A stretch of DNA of 64,000 nt from Actinoplanes sp. L3-i22 (GCF_019704555.1 NZ_AP024745.1:8936501-9000500), one strand, 5' to 3'; shown: positions 41,192-50,718, numbered from the stretch's first letter. The notes: generated from the sequence alone by a model not told the origin. Translations and numbers: made by a program.

Positions 41192-43372
41192 CGGCTCGGG
41201 CACCGGCTTGCCGAACAGGTAGCCCTGGGCGTACTCGTAGCCGAGTTCGCGCAGGTAGTTCGCCTGTTCCTCGGTCTCCACGCCCTCCGCGACGGCCCGC
41301 AGGCCCAGCCCCTTGCTGACGTGGATCAGCGCGTCGACGATCACTGCCCGGCCGCCGCCCGCGGTGATCTCGTCGACGAACGACTTGTCCACCTTCAGCA
41401 CGTCCACCGGGACGGTGCGCAGCAGGCCCAGCGACGAGTGCCCGGTGCCGAAGTCGTCCAGCGCGATCCGCACCCCGGTCTCGTGCAGGGTCTCCACCGC
41501 GTGCACCGCGGTGCCGCCGCCGAACAGCGCGGTCTCGGTCACCTCGACCAGCAGCTCGGCCGGCTCCATGCCGCACTCGGCGATGATCCCGGCGACCACC
41601 TCGGGGAAGCCGGGCTCGCTCAGCTGCCGGGCGGAGACGTTCACGCTGATGTAGCTGGGCGCGTGCCGGCCCAGCTCGTGCCGCCAGGCCGCGAACTTCC
41701 AGCACGACGTACGCATGACGAACTCGCCCAGCTCCACGATCAGCCCGTTGTCCTCGGCGACCGGCACGAAGTCGACCGGGCTGACCATCCCGCGGACCGG
41801 GTGGTGCCAGCGGACCAGCGCCTCGCACGCCCGGAACCGCCCGGTGTCCAGGTCCACGATCGGCTGGTAGACCACCCGGAAGTCGCCGTCGTCCAGGCTG
41901 TGCCGCAGGTCCGCGCCGAGCTGGGCGGTGGCGTCGGACCGCGCGTCGAGCTCGGCGGTGTACACCATCAGCTGGCTGCCGGCGGCCTTCGCGGCGTACC
42001 GGGCGGTGTCCGCGCGGCGCACCAGCTCGGACACCGGCACCGCCCCGCACTCCAGGCTGTCGGCCACCCCGAGCCGCGCGTTGAGCAGCAGCTCGTGCTC
42101 GCCGGAGACGATCGGCCGGCGCAGCAGGTCCATCAGCCGGGTGACCACCGCGTCGCCCTCGCCGGCCCGGGTGTCCAGGGCCAGCACGGCGAACTCGTCG
42201 GCGCCCATCCGGGCCACCGCGTCGCCCTCCCGCAGCGAGGCGCGCAGCAGCGTCGCCACCGCGGCCAGCGCCTGGTCCCCGGCGGCCCGGCCGAGCCGGT
42301 CGTTGACGTGCTTGAACCCGGCCAGGTCGACCATGATCAGCCGGCACGGGCCGGTCGCGACGCCCTTGATCGCCTCCTCCTCGAACGCGCGCCGGTTCGG
42401 CAGGCCGGTCAGGTCGTCGCGCATGGCCAGGTCGTGCAGCCGCCGGGCCTGGCTGTGCGCCCGCGCGATGTACCCGGACATCCGGGTCACCACCAGCACG
42501 AACAGCGCCATCGAGCCGATCCCGACGGCGAGCCAGCTGGTCGCGCCGGTGCCGCGCTCGCCCTGCACCAGCAGGATCGCCGGCACCATCAGCATCGAGG
42601 CAAGCAGCGCCAGCAGCCGGCTCCAGCCGAGACTGTCGCCCTCCTCGGCCGGCAGCAGGGTCGGCGACGGGTGGATCGCGGCGGCCGCCCAGCAGACGTA
42701 GGCGAGCAGGTAGCCGCCGTAGACGAACGACCCCCAGGAGTACATCGCCGCCGGCAGCAGCGTGTACACGGTGTTGCAGGTCAGGGTGACCACGCCGCCG
42801 ACGGTGAGCAGCCACATCCCGGCGGTCCGCGGGCCCCGGCGCAGCAGCATCGGCACCAGCAGCGCGCAGAGCAGCACGCCCATCGTCGGGTAGCCCGCGG
42901 TCACCGCCCGGGCCAGCGCCGGCTGGCTGTCGTCGACCACGATCGGCTCGATCACGAACGTCCAGTACGCGATGCCGACGCTGATCGCCACGATCGCCGA
43001 GTCGATCAGGTTGCCCGACCAGAACGGCCCGCGTCTCCGGGTCAGCAGGAACAGCGCGATCACCAGCAGCGGATAGGCGCCCAGGTAGAACGCGTCGGCC
43101 CAGGACGGGTACGTGCCTTCGCCCTGCACCGCGTAGACCAGGTCACCGGCCACCCAGGTGACCACCCCGGCCGCGAAGATGTACCAGGCCGGCTGCTGGT
43201 CGCGGTGCCGGCGGCGGGCGCCGACCACCATCACGGTGCACGCCGCGAACGACAGCAGCGTGGAGCACACCACCGCGGGCACGCCGTAGGGCAGCAGCGA
43301 CCAGCCGGCCGCGACGGCCGCGCCGCCCACCAGCCAGGCGAGCCACCACGGGGGACGCCGCAGACCCGTCAC
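41096..43372 (-). CDS. Membrane GGDEF-EAL protein, probable c-di-GMP phosphodiesterase
   Basis: 758 residues. About eight N-terminal membrane helices (15-300) form a sensory domain. The GGDEF domain (about 320-480) is altered: GADEF instead of GGDEF, DLAGFKHVND with Ala at a metal position, and GRAAGD instead of GHxxGD, so cyclase activity is unlikely. The EAL domain (about 495-740) is intact: CEALVRWHHP, DDFGTGHSSLG, KVDKSFV and AEGVETEEQ. It should hydrolyse c-di-GMP, perhaps with GTP as activator. It is divergent from a cyclase gene. Confidence 0.88.
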   Translation of the reverse strand: MTGLRRPPWWLAWLVGGAAVAAGWSLLPYGVPAVVCSTLLSFAACTVMVVGARRRHRDQQPAWYIFAAGVVTWVAGDLVYAVQGEGTYPSWADAFYLGAYPLLVIALFLLTRRRGPFWSGNLIDSAIVAISVGIAYWTFVIEPIVVDDSQPALARAVTAGYPTMGVLLCALLVPMLLRRGPRTAGMWLLTVGGVVTLTCNTVYTLLPAAMYSWGSFVYGGYLLAYVCWAAAAIHPSPTLLPAEEGDSLGWSRLLALLASMLMVPAILLVQGERGTGATSWLAVGIGSMALFVLVVTRMSGYIARAHSQARRLHDLAMRDDLTGLPNRRAFEEEAIKGVATGPCRLIMVDLAGFKHVNDRLGRAAGDQALAAVATLLRASLREGDAVARMGADEFAVLALDTRAGEGDAVVTRLMDLLRRPIVSGEHELLLNARLGVADSLECGAVPVSELVRRADTARYAAKAAGSQLMVYTAELDARSDATAQLGADLRHSLDDGDFRVVYQPIVDLDTGRFRACEALVRWHHPVRGMVSPVDFVPVAEDNGLIVELGEFVMRTSCWKFAAWRHELGRHAPSYISVNVSARQLSEPGFPEVVAGIIAECGMEPAELLVEVTETALFGGGTAVHAVETLHETGVRIALDDFGTGHSSLGLLRTVPVDVLKVDKSFVDEITAGGGRAVIVDALIHVSKGLGLRAVAEGVETEEQANYLRELGYEYAQGYLFGKPVPEPSFRDSGGAGPDDQLGGQLDPGGLQPLTVDQA

Positions 43373-43403
43373 ATCCGGTCAGTTCGGCATGTGACCCGCA
43401 AAG

Positions 43404-43420
43404 TTGAGCGCAACGCTCAA
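43404..43420. promoter_or_regulatory. Perfect inverted repeat between c-di-GMP genes
   Basis: TTGAGCG-CAA-CGCTCAA lies in the 61-bp gap between the divergent phosphodiesterase and cyclase genes. It is the natural place for a shared operator, and it argues against the TTG start codon that it contains. Confidence 0.6.
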
Positions 43421-43433
43421 GTACGTCCGACCG

Positions 43434-44936
43434 ATGCCGATCCGGCATCGAGTGAGCGTCCCGACCCCGGCCCGGCTGGCCACCCGCGCCTGTCTGGCCC
43501 TGTTCGCCGTGGCGCTGACCACGTTCGTGGTCTGGCCGGTGCACCCGTTCGGGCCGGCCTGGCTGCTCTGGATCACCATCCCCGGGTACGGGCCCCTGCT
43601 CGCGACGGTCTTCTGGCTGCTCTCCCGCCACGCCGGGCTGCCCGCGCCGACCCGCGCGTTCTGGCGACGGCTGACCCCGGTGCCGCTGCTGGTCGGGGCC
43701 GGGCAGACCGCGCAGGCGGTGGACGTGCTCGGGCATCCGGAGGCGCGGGCCTCCTACACCGGGCCGATCACGCTGTTCCTGCACGGGCTCGCGCTGCTGG
43801 TGCTCTGCCACGCCCTGGTCCGGCTGCCGACCGGGGGCCGGCAGGCCGGGGCGGCCACCCGGGTCGCCCTCGACGCCGGCACCGTCGCCCTCGCCTCGGC
43901 CGTGTTCATCTGGCACTTCAGCACCCGGCGCGCGCTCGGCGCCGGCCTCACGCCGGCCGTCGCGGCCTCCCTCGGGCTCTGCGTGCTCGCCGTCCTGGCG
44001 GTGTTCGCGCTGGCCAAGGTGGTGCTCGGGGAGTACTCGGCGCTGGATGCCCGGGGCCTGCGGCTGCTCGCGGCGGCGGTCCTCATCGGCACCCTGGCCC
44101 CGATGTTCCAGCCGCTGATCGTGCACCTCGACCCGCGGCTGTACGTGGCCCAGATCCACCTGCCGGCGGTGTTCTGCCTGGGCGCGATGGCCGCCGAGGC
44201 GCAGTGGGGCGCGCCGGTCGCCGCGCGCTCGCGTCGCCGGCGGCGCCCGTACAGCCTGCTGCCGTACCTGGCGGTCGCCGCCGTGGACGCCCTGCTGCTG
44301 TGGTCCGCGGTGGCCGACCGCTCCGACATGATCGCGGTCGCGTTCAGCGGGGTCCTGCTGACCGCGGTGGTCGCCACCCGCCAGGCCGGCACGCTGCGCG
44401 ACAACGCCCGTCTGCTGTCCGAACTCGATCACGCGGCCACCCACGACGCGCTGACCGGGCTCGGCAACCGGGCCCTGTTCCAGCAGCGCCTGGCGGCCGC
44501 TCTGGAGGACGGGCCGGTCCGGGTGGCGGTGCTCGACCTGGACGCGTTCAAACAGGTCAACGACGTGCACGGGCACGAGGCCGGCGACCTGCTGCTGACC
44601 GCGGTCGGCCACGCCCTGTCCGCCGCGATCCGCCCCGGCGACACCGCCGCCCGCCTCGGCGGCGACGAGTTCGTCCTGCTCCTACCGGCCGCTCACGCGC
44701 CCCCGCCCGCCGCACCGCGCACCGCCGACCAGGAGGCTGCCGCGGTCGTCGAGCGGGTGATCGCGGCCCTGGCCGCCCCGGTCACCTTCCACGGCACGCC
44801 GCTCGACATCCGGGTGAGCATCGGCGTCGCCACCGCCGTCCCGGGCGACGACCCGGTAACCGTCATCCGCCGGGCCGACCACGCCATGTACGCCGCGAAA
44901 AAGCTCCCCGGCACCGCCTGGCTCGCCGCGGCATGA
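43434..44936 (+). CDS. Membrane diguanylate cyclase (GGDEF)
   Basis: 500 residues from ATG (MPIRHRVSV); a TTG ten codons earlier and a GTG six codons later are alternatives, none with a good binding site. About eight to nine membrane helices occupy residues 15-310. The GGDEF domain (about 335-500) is canonical: DALTGLGNRALF, DLDAFKQVNDVHGHEAGD and RLGGDEFVLLL. It should make c-di-GMP from two GTP at the membrane. No RxxD inhibitory site is evident. The paired phosphodiesterase is divergent. Confidence 0.87.
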   Translation: MPIRHRVSVPTPARLATRACLALFAVALTTFVVWPVHPFGPAWLLWITIPGYGPLLATVFWLLSRHAGLPAPTRAFWRRLTPVPLLVGAGQTAQAVDVLGHPEARASYTGPITLFLHGLALLVLCHALVRLPTGGRQAGAATRVALDAGTVALASAVFIWHFSTRRALGAGLTPAVAASLGLCVLAVLAVFALAKVVLGEYSALDARGLRLLAAAVLIGTLAPMFQPLIVHLDPRLYVAQIHLPAVFCLGAMAAEAQWGAPVAARSRRRRRPYSLLPYLAVAAVDALLLWSAVADRSDMIAVAFSGVLLTAVVATRQAGTLRDNARLLSELDHAATHDALTGLGNRALFQQRLAAALEDGPVRVAVLDLDAFKQVNDVHGHEAGDLLLTAVGHALSAAIRPGDTAARLGGDEFVLLLPAAHAPPPAAPRTADQEAAAVVERVIAALAAPVTFHGTPLDIRVSIGVATAVPGDDPVTVIRRADHAMYAAKKLPGTAWLAAA

Positions 44937-44939
44937 CTG

Positions 44940-45812
44940 TCAGGCCGGCCGGGTCAGCTTCTCGACGTAGTACGCCTCGTACCGAGCCAGGATCGGCTCG
45001 ATGTCGGTGGTGGCCGCCTGCTCAAACCCCTCGAACACCCGCCCGTACTGCCGGACGACGTTGCCACCGCGCGAGAACAGGCCGGTGTTGTAGGTCTCGA
45101 TGACGACCATGTCCTCGTCGAAGATGGTGAAACCGAGCTGCGGCGGAATCGGCGTCGGCACCTCCTCCGGGACCACCGCGAAGCGCACGTTGGGTCGGTG
45201 CGCGAGCTCGCGGAGGTGACTGAGCTGCTCGATCATCGACGCCGGCGGGCAAATCCGGGTGCGCAGCACCGCCTCAGTGATCACGATCCGGAACGTGATC
45301 CCGGTGTCGGCAATGACCTCCTGACGCTCGGTCCGTGCGGTGATCGCCCGGGAGAGCTCGCGCTCGTCGCCGTCCGACTGCACCACGCGCTGGAACGACA
45401 TCAGGGTGGCGCGCATGTAGCTTCCGGTCTGCACCAGCCCGGGCAGGACCGCCGGCTGGAAGTCGCGGATCTCCTTCGCCGAGAACTCCCACTCGGCGAC
45501 GCCACGCTGCCGGTTGGCCAGCCCGGCCGCGGCCGGCCTCCACTCGGTCATCCGGTCGTGTGCCTGTTCGGCCCGCCGGCGCAGGTCATCGATCGTGGCC
45601 TCGTCGGCCTCCAGGGCGCGCGCGATGGCGACGACGTCGGCCGGGGCCGGCGGGCCACCGTCCTCCCGCTCGATACGCGAGATCTTCGGCTGGCTCATGC
45701 CGACCATCGCGCCCAGCGTGGAACCATTGATCTTCCGGCTCCGGCGCATCCGGCCCAGAATCGTGCCGACCGATTCGTCCTGCCCTCCGGGTGCACCCGA
45801 ATGCGCCGTCAC
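44940..45812 (-). CDS. XRE-family regulator with DUF5753
   Basis: 290 residues. HTH at about 15-70 (TILGRMRRSRKINGSTLGAM, MSQPKISRIERE), then the DUF5753 domain (about 95-285) with FSAKEIRDFQPAVLPGLVQT and the typical ending of aromatic residues. Many such pairs occur per actinomycete genome and influence development or antibiotic production (WhiJ-like). GTG six bases after GGAAGAAG was chosen; TTG overlapping the upstream stop is an alternative. It follows its small partner gene by 20 bp. Confidence 0.87.
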   Translation of the reverse strand: MTAHSGAPGGQDESVGTILGRMRRSRKINGSTLGAMVGMSQPKISRIEREDGGPPAPADVVAIARALEADEATIDDLRRRAEQAHDRMTEWRPAAAGLANRQRGVAEWEFSAKEIRDFQPAVLPGLVQTGSYMRATLMSFQRVVQSDGDERELSRAITARTERQEVIADTGITFRIVITEAVLRTRICPPASMIEQLSHLRELAHRPNVRFAVVPEEVPTPIPPQLGFTIFDEDMVVIETYNTGLFSRGGNVVRQYGRVFEGFEQAATTDIEPILARYEAYYVEKLTRPA

Positions 45813-45832
45813 CAGCTTCTTCCGCTCGGTCG

Positions 45833-46027
45833 TCAAGAAAGATTGCGCAGGGCCTCGGCCAACAGCTCCGCAGGGATCTCCACCAGCATCTCGCCGTCCG
45901 GCACATCGACCCCCGCCTGGCGGGCGGGAACGACGTAACCCTGGACGACCAGAGAGCCGGACCCGGTTCGATAGATGGTCGGGCACGCGCCCGATGTACA
46001 GCTGTTGGCCACGACGGTCAAGGACAT
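45833..46027 (-). CDS. Small partner protein of the XRE-DUF5753 regulator
   Basis: 64 residues, ATG after GGAAAA. It has MSLTVVANSCTSGACPTIYR, with two Cys, then a beta-rich VVQGYVV segment and a C-terminal helix EIPAELLAEALRNLS. Proteins like this are commonly encoded beside DUF5753 regulators and are thought to modulate them. A longer frame start (123 aa) lacks a binding site and is not supported. Confidence 0.7.
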   Translation of the reverse strand: MSLTVVANSCTSGACPTIYRTGSGSLVVQGYVVPARQAGVDVPDGEMLVEIPAELLAEALRNLS

Positions 46028-46293
46028 GTTTTCCGGAACGGTCGCGGGGATGTTTTCAGTCACGGTAAAGACTAAATCATGGATTGCGTTAGAGAAAGCT
46101 AGGAGCACCGAAATACGCCCCTTTTGCGGGACGATGCTGCGCGCGTCCGCGGGATTACACCTGACTAGCTTTCGGCTGGAACGCCTGAGTGAAGGAACCG
46201 GCACTCCAGTTGAGCTGTACCGGCGGGTTCACAGACGCGGCGACCTGAACCACGACGCTCGGATTCATCAGCGATCACGCTCAGCAAGAATAT

Positions 46294-46310
46294 ATTCACG
46301 ACTGGTGAAT
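46294..46310. promoter_or_regulatory. Inverted repeat upstream of small membrane genes
   Basis: ATTCAC-GACTG-GTGAAT is a perfect 6-bp inverted repeat in the 359-bp gap between the divergent regulator pair and the small membrane proteins; no gene is seen in that gap. The locally AT-rich sequence GAATATATTC next to it would suit a promoter. Confidence 0.45.
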
Positions 46311-46386
46311 AGACCGTAGACGCCGGCTCGGCCGGGAACACACACTCGATGGAGTCACCTGACCACTCGAAGCCCTGGTGGTGCTC

Positions 46387-46605
46387 ATGACCCAGCTGTC
46401 GCTGTCGGACCTGTCGCTTGCCGGTGACCGGTCCACGCTCTACCTCGCCCTGGCCGGGATCTGCCTGATCATCGGCCTCCGCTACCTGAAACGCGCCCTG
46501 GAGCCGTTCGGCGCGGTTCTCGAGGCGGCCGCGGCGGCCGCCATCGTCGCCTTCGCTCTCGGGGTCGGCCTGATCCTGCTGCTGGCCGCGATCGCCGTGC
46601 GCTGA
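46387..46605 (+). CDS. Small membrane protein
   Basis: 72 residues (MTQLSLSDLSLAG start) with two hydrophobic helices (about 20-34 and 48-70) separated by a short basic segment YLKRAL. The ATG has only a weak GGTGG upstream; a GTG three codons earlier is possible. Followed by another small membrane protein in the same direction. Function unknown. Confidence 0.5.
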   Translation: MTQLSLSDLSLAGDRSTLYLALAGICLIIGLRYLKRALEPFGAVLEAAAAAAIVAFALGVGLILLLAAIAVR

Positions 46606-46647
46606 CCGCATCCATCGCCGTTCGCCGACCGGATCGGAGCGGAGCCC

Positions 46648-46911
46648 ATGAATTTCCTCGTCATCGCCGCGCTAGTGGCCGCCCTCGTCGCGTTCTTCCT
46701 GGTGACCGAGCTGCTGGCCGCGGCCCTGCCCCTGCTGATCGTCATCGTTCTCGTCCCGGCCCACGAGCGGCCGGCCCTGGCCGCGCTGGTCGCGGCCACC
46801 GATCACCGCCGGCGGCTGCGGCTGTGGCCCGCGCTGCGGACCGCGGTCGCCACCCGGCGCAGGCTTCAGGCCGGGCGGTATTCCACCTCCGGGCGGCCCG
46901 GGCCGCCGTAG
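46648..46911 (+). CDS. Small membrane protein with basic tail
   Basis: 87 residues. Residues 3-40 form one long or two short hydrophobic helices; the remaining half is Arg-rich (RRRLRLWPALRTAVATRRRL) and cytosolic. ATG is preceded by GGAG. The 3' end overlaps the convergent response-regulator gene by 46 bp, which weakens the case for the last residues. Function unknown. Confidence 0.5.
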   Translation: MNFLVIAALVAALVAFFLVTELLAAALPLLIVIVLVPAHERPALAALVAATDHRRRLRLWPALRTAVATRRRLQAGRYSTSGRPGPP

Positions 46912-47534
46912 CGCGGGGTGCGGGCGGCCCGGCCGGACTCGGCCAGGTGCTCCAGGTAGCGGCGGGCGGTGACCCGGGACGTGCCGGTGCGGGCGGCGAC
47001 CTCGGCCGCGGACAGGCCCGGCGACGCGCGCAACGCGGTCAGGATCAGGTCGAACGTGGCCGCGTCCAGGCCCTTCGGGAGCGTGTCGGGCGGGCTGCCG
47101 CGCAGGGTGGAGAAGACCCGGTCGATCTCGTGCTGGGCGGCCGCCTCGGTCGACTCGACGAGCTGGGCGCGGTAGCGGGCGTACCGGTCCAGCTTGTCGC
47201 GGAACGCGGCGAACGTGAACGGCTTCAGCAGGTAGTGCGTCACGCCCAGGGCCACCGCCTGCCGGACCATCGCCAGGTCGCGGGTGGACGTGACGGCGAG
47301 GACGTCCGCACCGCTGCCGGCCGCGCGCAGCGTGCGGGCCAGGTCCAGGCCGTGCCGGTCGGGCAGGTTCAGATCCAGCAGAACAAGATCCACTTCTTGG
47401 GTACGGAGGACCCCCATCGCCTCCCGGGCGGTGTGCGCCACCCCCACCACCGCGAAGCCGTCGATCCGCTCGGTGTAGGCGCGATGGGCCTCGGCGATCA
47501 ACGGCTCGTCGTCGACGACCAGCACCCGGATCAT
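46866..47534 (-). CDS. Response regulator, CitB/DcuR family
   Basis: 222 residues. Receiver with VLVVDDE, LVLLDLNLP (phospho-acceptor Asp about 54) and LLKPF; C-terminal winged-helix-type HTH (LSAAEVAARTGTSRVTARRYLEHL). This is the CitB/DpiA architecture that controls uptake of C4-dicarboxylates or citrate. ATG overlaps the kinase stop (ATGA). The target is probably the dctA gene on the other side of the kinase. Confidence 0.87.
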   Translation of the reverse strand: MIRVLVVDDEPLIAEAHRAYTERIDGFAVVGVAHTAREAMGVLRTQEVDLVLLDLNLPDRHGLDLARTLRAAGSGADVLAVTSTRDLAMVRQAVALGVTHYLLKPFTFAAFRDKLDRYARYRAQLVESTEAAAQHEIDRVFSTLRGSPPDTLPKGLDAATFDLILTALRASPGLSAAEVAARTGTSRVTARRYLEHLAESGRAARTPRYGGPGRPEVEYRPA

Positions 47535-49096
47535 CGGACGGCCGCTCGGCGGGCGGTGGGCAGCCGTACCGTGAGAATCGCGCCGCCGCCCGGCGCCGAG
47601 GAGATCGCGTAACCACCGCCGTGCCGTTCGGCGATCTGCCGGACCAGGGACAACCCGATGCCGCGGCCGGCGCCCGGCTTGGTCGACCAGCCGCGCAGGA
47701 ACGCCGAGGCGGCCTGCTCCGGGGTCAGGCCCGGGCCGGTGTCGCTGACCTCGACGACCACCTCGTCCTCCTCCTGCCGGACCAGCACCCGCACCCGCCG
47801 CGGCGAGCCGGACGGCACCCCGGCGACCGCCTCCAGCGCGTTGTCGACCAGGTTGCCGGCGACCGTGAGCAGATCACGAGACGGCAGCCGCGCATCGTTC
47901 ATCTGTGAGTCCGGGTCCACAGTGAGCTCGACGCCGCGCTCGGCGGCCTGCGCGGACTTGCCGAGCAGCAGCGCGGCCAGGGCCGGCTCGCGGACCGCGC
48001 CGACCACCTGGTCGGTGAGCTGCTGGGCGAGCGCGAGCTCTTCGGTGCCGAGCCGGACCGCCTCCTCCGGCCGGCCGAGCTCGACCAGGGTCAGCACGGT
48101 GTGCAGCCGGTTCGCGGCCTCGTGCGCCTGGGCCCGCAGCGCCTCGGTCAGGCCGCGCACCGAGTCCAGCTCGCCGGTCAGCTGCCGCAGCTCGGTGTGG
48201 TCGCGCAGGGTGAGCACACTGCCCCGGGAGTCGTGGGTGAAGCGGCGGCTGGCGACCAGGATCCGGTCGCCGGTCAGGATCGGCTCGTCCACCATGGCGC
48301 GTGGCTCGGCGAGCAGGCCGGCCACCTCGGCGGGCAGGTCGGCCGGGCCGTCGAGCGGGACGCCGAGCAGCCGCCGGGCCTCGTCGTTGATCAGCTCGAC
48401 CCGCCCGTCGCGGCCGGCCACCACCAGGCCCTCGCGGACCGAGTGCAGGACCGCGTCGTAGTACTCGTACATGCTGGTCATCTCGGCCGGGCCGAGCCCG
48501 TGGGTCTGCCGGCCCAGGCGGCGGCTCAGCGCCCACGCGCCGGCCGCGGCCAGCAGCAGCGCCGCGGCGGTGCCGGTGGCGACCGCCGGGAACTGGGCGA
48601 CCAGGGCCCGGTTGATCGCCGCGGTCCGGATCCCGACCGAGACCAGGCCGACGATCGCGCCCGCCTCGTCGCGGATCGGCACCACCGTGCGCCACGAGTC
48701 GCCGAGGCTGCCCGGGTACTCCTCGACGACCGTGCCACCGGCCAGCGCGCCGGCCACCGAGCCGGCGAACGGGTGGCCGATCAGGGCGGGCGTCGGATGC
48801 GTGTAGCGGGTGCGGTCCGGCGCCATCACGACGACGAAGTCGGTGCTGGTTGCTTTGCGCGTGGCCTCGGCGTACGGCTGCAGGGTCTTGCTCGGATCTT
48901 CCGAACGCAACGCGGTGACCACTTCGGGCGAGTGCGCGATCGTCTCGGCCACCGCGGTGACCTGGCCGATCGCGGCGTTGCGGGCGTCCCGCTGGGCGAG
49001 CAGCACCGCGCCGGTCGTGCAGACCGCCACCAACAGCGTCACGACCAGCACCTGCAGCGCGAACAGCTGCCGCGCGATACTCCACCGACGGGTCAT
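47531..49096 (-). CDS. Sensor kinase, CitA/DcuS family
   Basis: 521 residues. Helix at about 12-34, an extracytoplasmic PDC/Cache sensor (about 35-170), a second helix (about 175-198), a PAS domain (about 215-310), and a SpoOB-like His box AQAHEAANRLHTVLTLVELG. The ATPase has NLVDNALEAV and GRGIGLSLV. It should sense an external carboxylate such as malate, succinate or fumarate. ATG at 49096 is preferred over TTG eight codons earlier. It is divergent from dctA. Confidence 0.87.
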   Translation of the reverse strand: MTRRWSIARQLFALQVLVVTLLVAVCTTGAVLLAQRDARNAAIGQVTAVAETIAHSPEVVTALRSEDPSKTLQPYAEATRKATSTDFVVVMAPDRTRYTHPTPALIGHPFAGSVAGALAGGTVVEEYPGSLGDSWRTVVPIRDEAGAIVGLVSVGIRTAAINRALVAQFPAVATGTAAALLLAAAGAWALSRRLGRQTHGLGPAEMTSMYEYYDAVLHSVREGLVVAGRDGRVELINDEARRLLGVPLDGPADLPAEVAGLLAEPRAMVDEPILTGDRILVASRRFTHDSRGSVLTLRDHTELRQLTGELDSVRGLTEALRAQAHEAANRLHTVLTLVELGRPEEAVRLGTEELALAQQLTDQVVGAVREPALAALLLGKSAQAAERGVELTVDPDSQMNDARLPSRDLLTVAGNLVDNALEAVAGVPSGSPRRVRVLVRQEEDEVVVEVSDTGPGLTPEQAASAFLRGWSTKPGAGRGIGLSLVRQIAERHGGGYAISSAPGGGAILTVRLPTARRAAVR

Positions 49097-49181
49097 GGGC
49101 GGGCCATCCTGACGTTTCAAGCCGATGAACAGAATGACCGTAATCGTGATCCAGGCTGAGACCTAGACCACAGTCACGGCC

Positions 49182-50609
49182 ATGAAGGATCGCACCCGCT
49201 ACCTGTACCCGGCCGTGATCGTGGCCGTCCTCCTCGGCATCGCCGTCGGCCTGCTCGCACCGGACACGGCGGTGGAGCTCAAGCCGATCGGCACCGGATT
49301 CGTCAACCTGATCAAGATGATGATCAGCCCGGTCATCTTCTGCACGCTCGTGCTCGGCGTCGGCTCGGTCCGCAAGGCCGCCAAGGTCGGCAAGGTCGGC
49401 GGCCTCACCCTCGGCTACTTCCTGATCATGTCGACGGTCGCGCTGGCCATCGGCCTGATCGTCGGCAACATCATCCACCCCGGCGCCGGCCTGCACCTGG
49501 ACGCCTCGGTCGCCGCGGCCGGCCAGAAGCAGGTCAGCGACACCGCCAGTGAGACCACCGCCGACTTCATCCTCGGCATCATCCCGACCACCCTGGTCTC
49601 CCCGCTGGTCGGCAACGAGGTGCTGCAGACGCTGCTGGTCGCGCTGCTGATCGGCTTCGCGCTGCAGTCGATGGGCGAGCGGGCCCAGCCGGTGCTCACC
49701 GCGATCGGGGCGTTCCAGCGCCTGGTCTTCCGGGTTCTGGCGATGCTGATGTGGCTGGCTCCGATCGGCGCGTTCGGCGCGATCGCCGCGGTGGTCGGCT
49801 CGGCCGGCGTGGACGCGCTGATCAGCCTGGCGCAGATCATGCTCGGCTTCTACCTGACCTGTGCGATCTTCGTGTTCGCGGTACTCGGCCCACTGCTCTG
49901 GGTGGTCGCCCGGGTCAACATCTGGCGGCTGTTCCGCTACCTGGGCCGGGAGTTCCTGCTGATCCTGTCGACCTCCTCGTCCGAGTCGGCGCTGCCCCGC
50001 CTGATCGCCAAGATGGAGCACGTCGGCGTGAGCAAGCCGGTGGTCGGCATCGCGGTGCCGACCGGGTACTCGTTCAACCTGGACGGCACGGCGATCTACC
50101 TGACCATGGCGTCGCTGTTCATCGCCCAGGCGATGGACAAGCCACTCTCCATCGGCGAGCAGATCTCCCTGCTCCTCTTCATGATCATCGCGTCGAAGGG
50201 GGCCGCCGGGGTCACCGGCGCCGGCCTGGCCACCCTGGCCGGCGGCCTGCAGACGCACCGGCCGGAGCTGGTCGACGGGGTCGGGCTGATCGTCGGCATC
50301 GACCGGTTCATGTCCGAGGCGCGGGCACTGACCAACTTCGCCGGCAACGCCATCGCGACCGTGCTGATCGGGGTCTGGACCAAGGAGTTCGACCGGGAGA
50401 AGGCGGAGCTGGTGCTCAGCGGCCACGACCCGTTCGACGAGGCGACGATGCTCGACGACGCCCACGCCCCGTCCCCCGCCGCCGCTTCCACCTCGGCCTC
50501 CGCCCCGGTCGCCGCCGGCACCTCGGCCACCGCCGCCTCCGCCCCGGCCACCGCCGGCGGCACCGAGGCCGCCGGCACCGCCGCGCCGTCCGGAACAAAA
50601 GGGATTTAA
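49182..50609 (+). CDS. dctA: C4-dicarboxylate:cation symporter
   Basis: 475 residues, DAACS family. Characteristic segments are MISPVIFCTLVLGV, the serine-rich re-entrant loop ILSTSSSESALPRL, and GYSFNLDGTAIYLTMASLF. Eight helices and two hairpins are expected. It imports succinate, fumarate or malate. The C-terminal 45 residues form an Ala/Pro/Thr-rich tail not found in classical DctA. The neighbouring divergent DcuSR-like system probably activates it. Confidence 0.9.
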   Translation: MKDRTRYLYPAVIVAVLLGIAVGLLAPDTAVELKPIGTGFVNLIKMMISPVIFCTLVLGVGSVRKAAKVGKVGGLTLGYFLIMSTVALAIGLIVGNIIHPGAGLHLDASVAAAGQKQVSDTASETTADFILGIIPTTLVSPLVGNEVLQTLLVALLIGFALQSMGERAQPVLTAIGAFQRLVFRVLAMLMWLAPIGAFGAIAAVVGSAGVDALISLAQIMLGFYLTCAIFVFAVLGPLLWVVARVNIWRLFRYLGREFLLILSTSSSESALPRLIAKMEHVGVSKPVVGIAVPTGYSFNLDGTAIYLTMASLFIAQAMDKPLSIGEQISLLLFMIIASKGAAGVTGAGLATLAGGLQTHRPELVDGVGLIVGIDRFMSEARALTNFAGNAIATVLIGVWTKEFDREKAELVLSGHDPFDEATMLDDAHAPSPAAASTSASAPVAAGTSATAASAPATAGGTEAAGTAAPSGTKGI

Positions 50610-50677
50610 ACCCTAAAACACGATTTGGGTACGGCGTTCCGCGCGCGCCCCGCACACGACGACGGACCTGACAGCTC

Positions 50678-50718
50678 GCTGGCACGGCTCCCCCGGCCCC
50701 TCGGGGAGCCGTGCCAGC
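50678..50718. terminator. 16-bp hairpin terminator after dctA
   Basis: GCTGGCACGGCTCCCC pairs perfectly with its complement around a 9-base loop, 69 bp beyond the dctA stop and 72 bp before the exporter start. No T-run follows. Confidence 0.85.

Noticed and set aside
41321..45103. A 1260-codon plus-strand open frame
   Set aside because: Shadow of the EAL gene on the other strand, fused out of frame across the cyclase gene; no recognisable protein.
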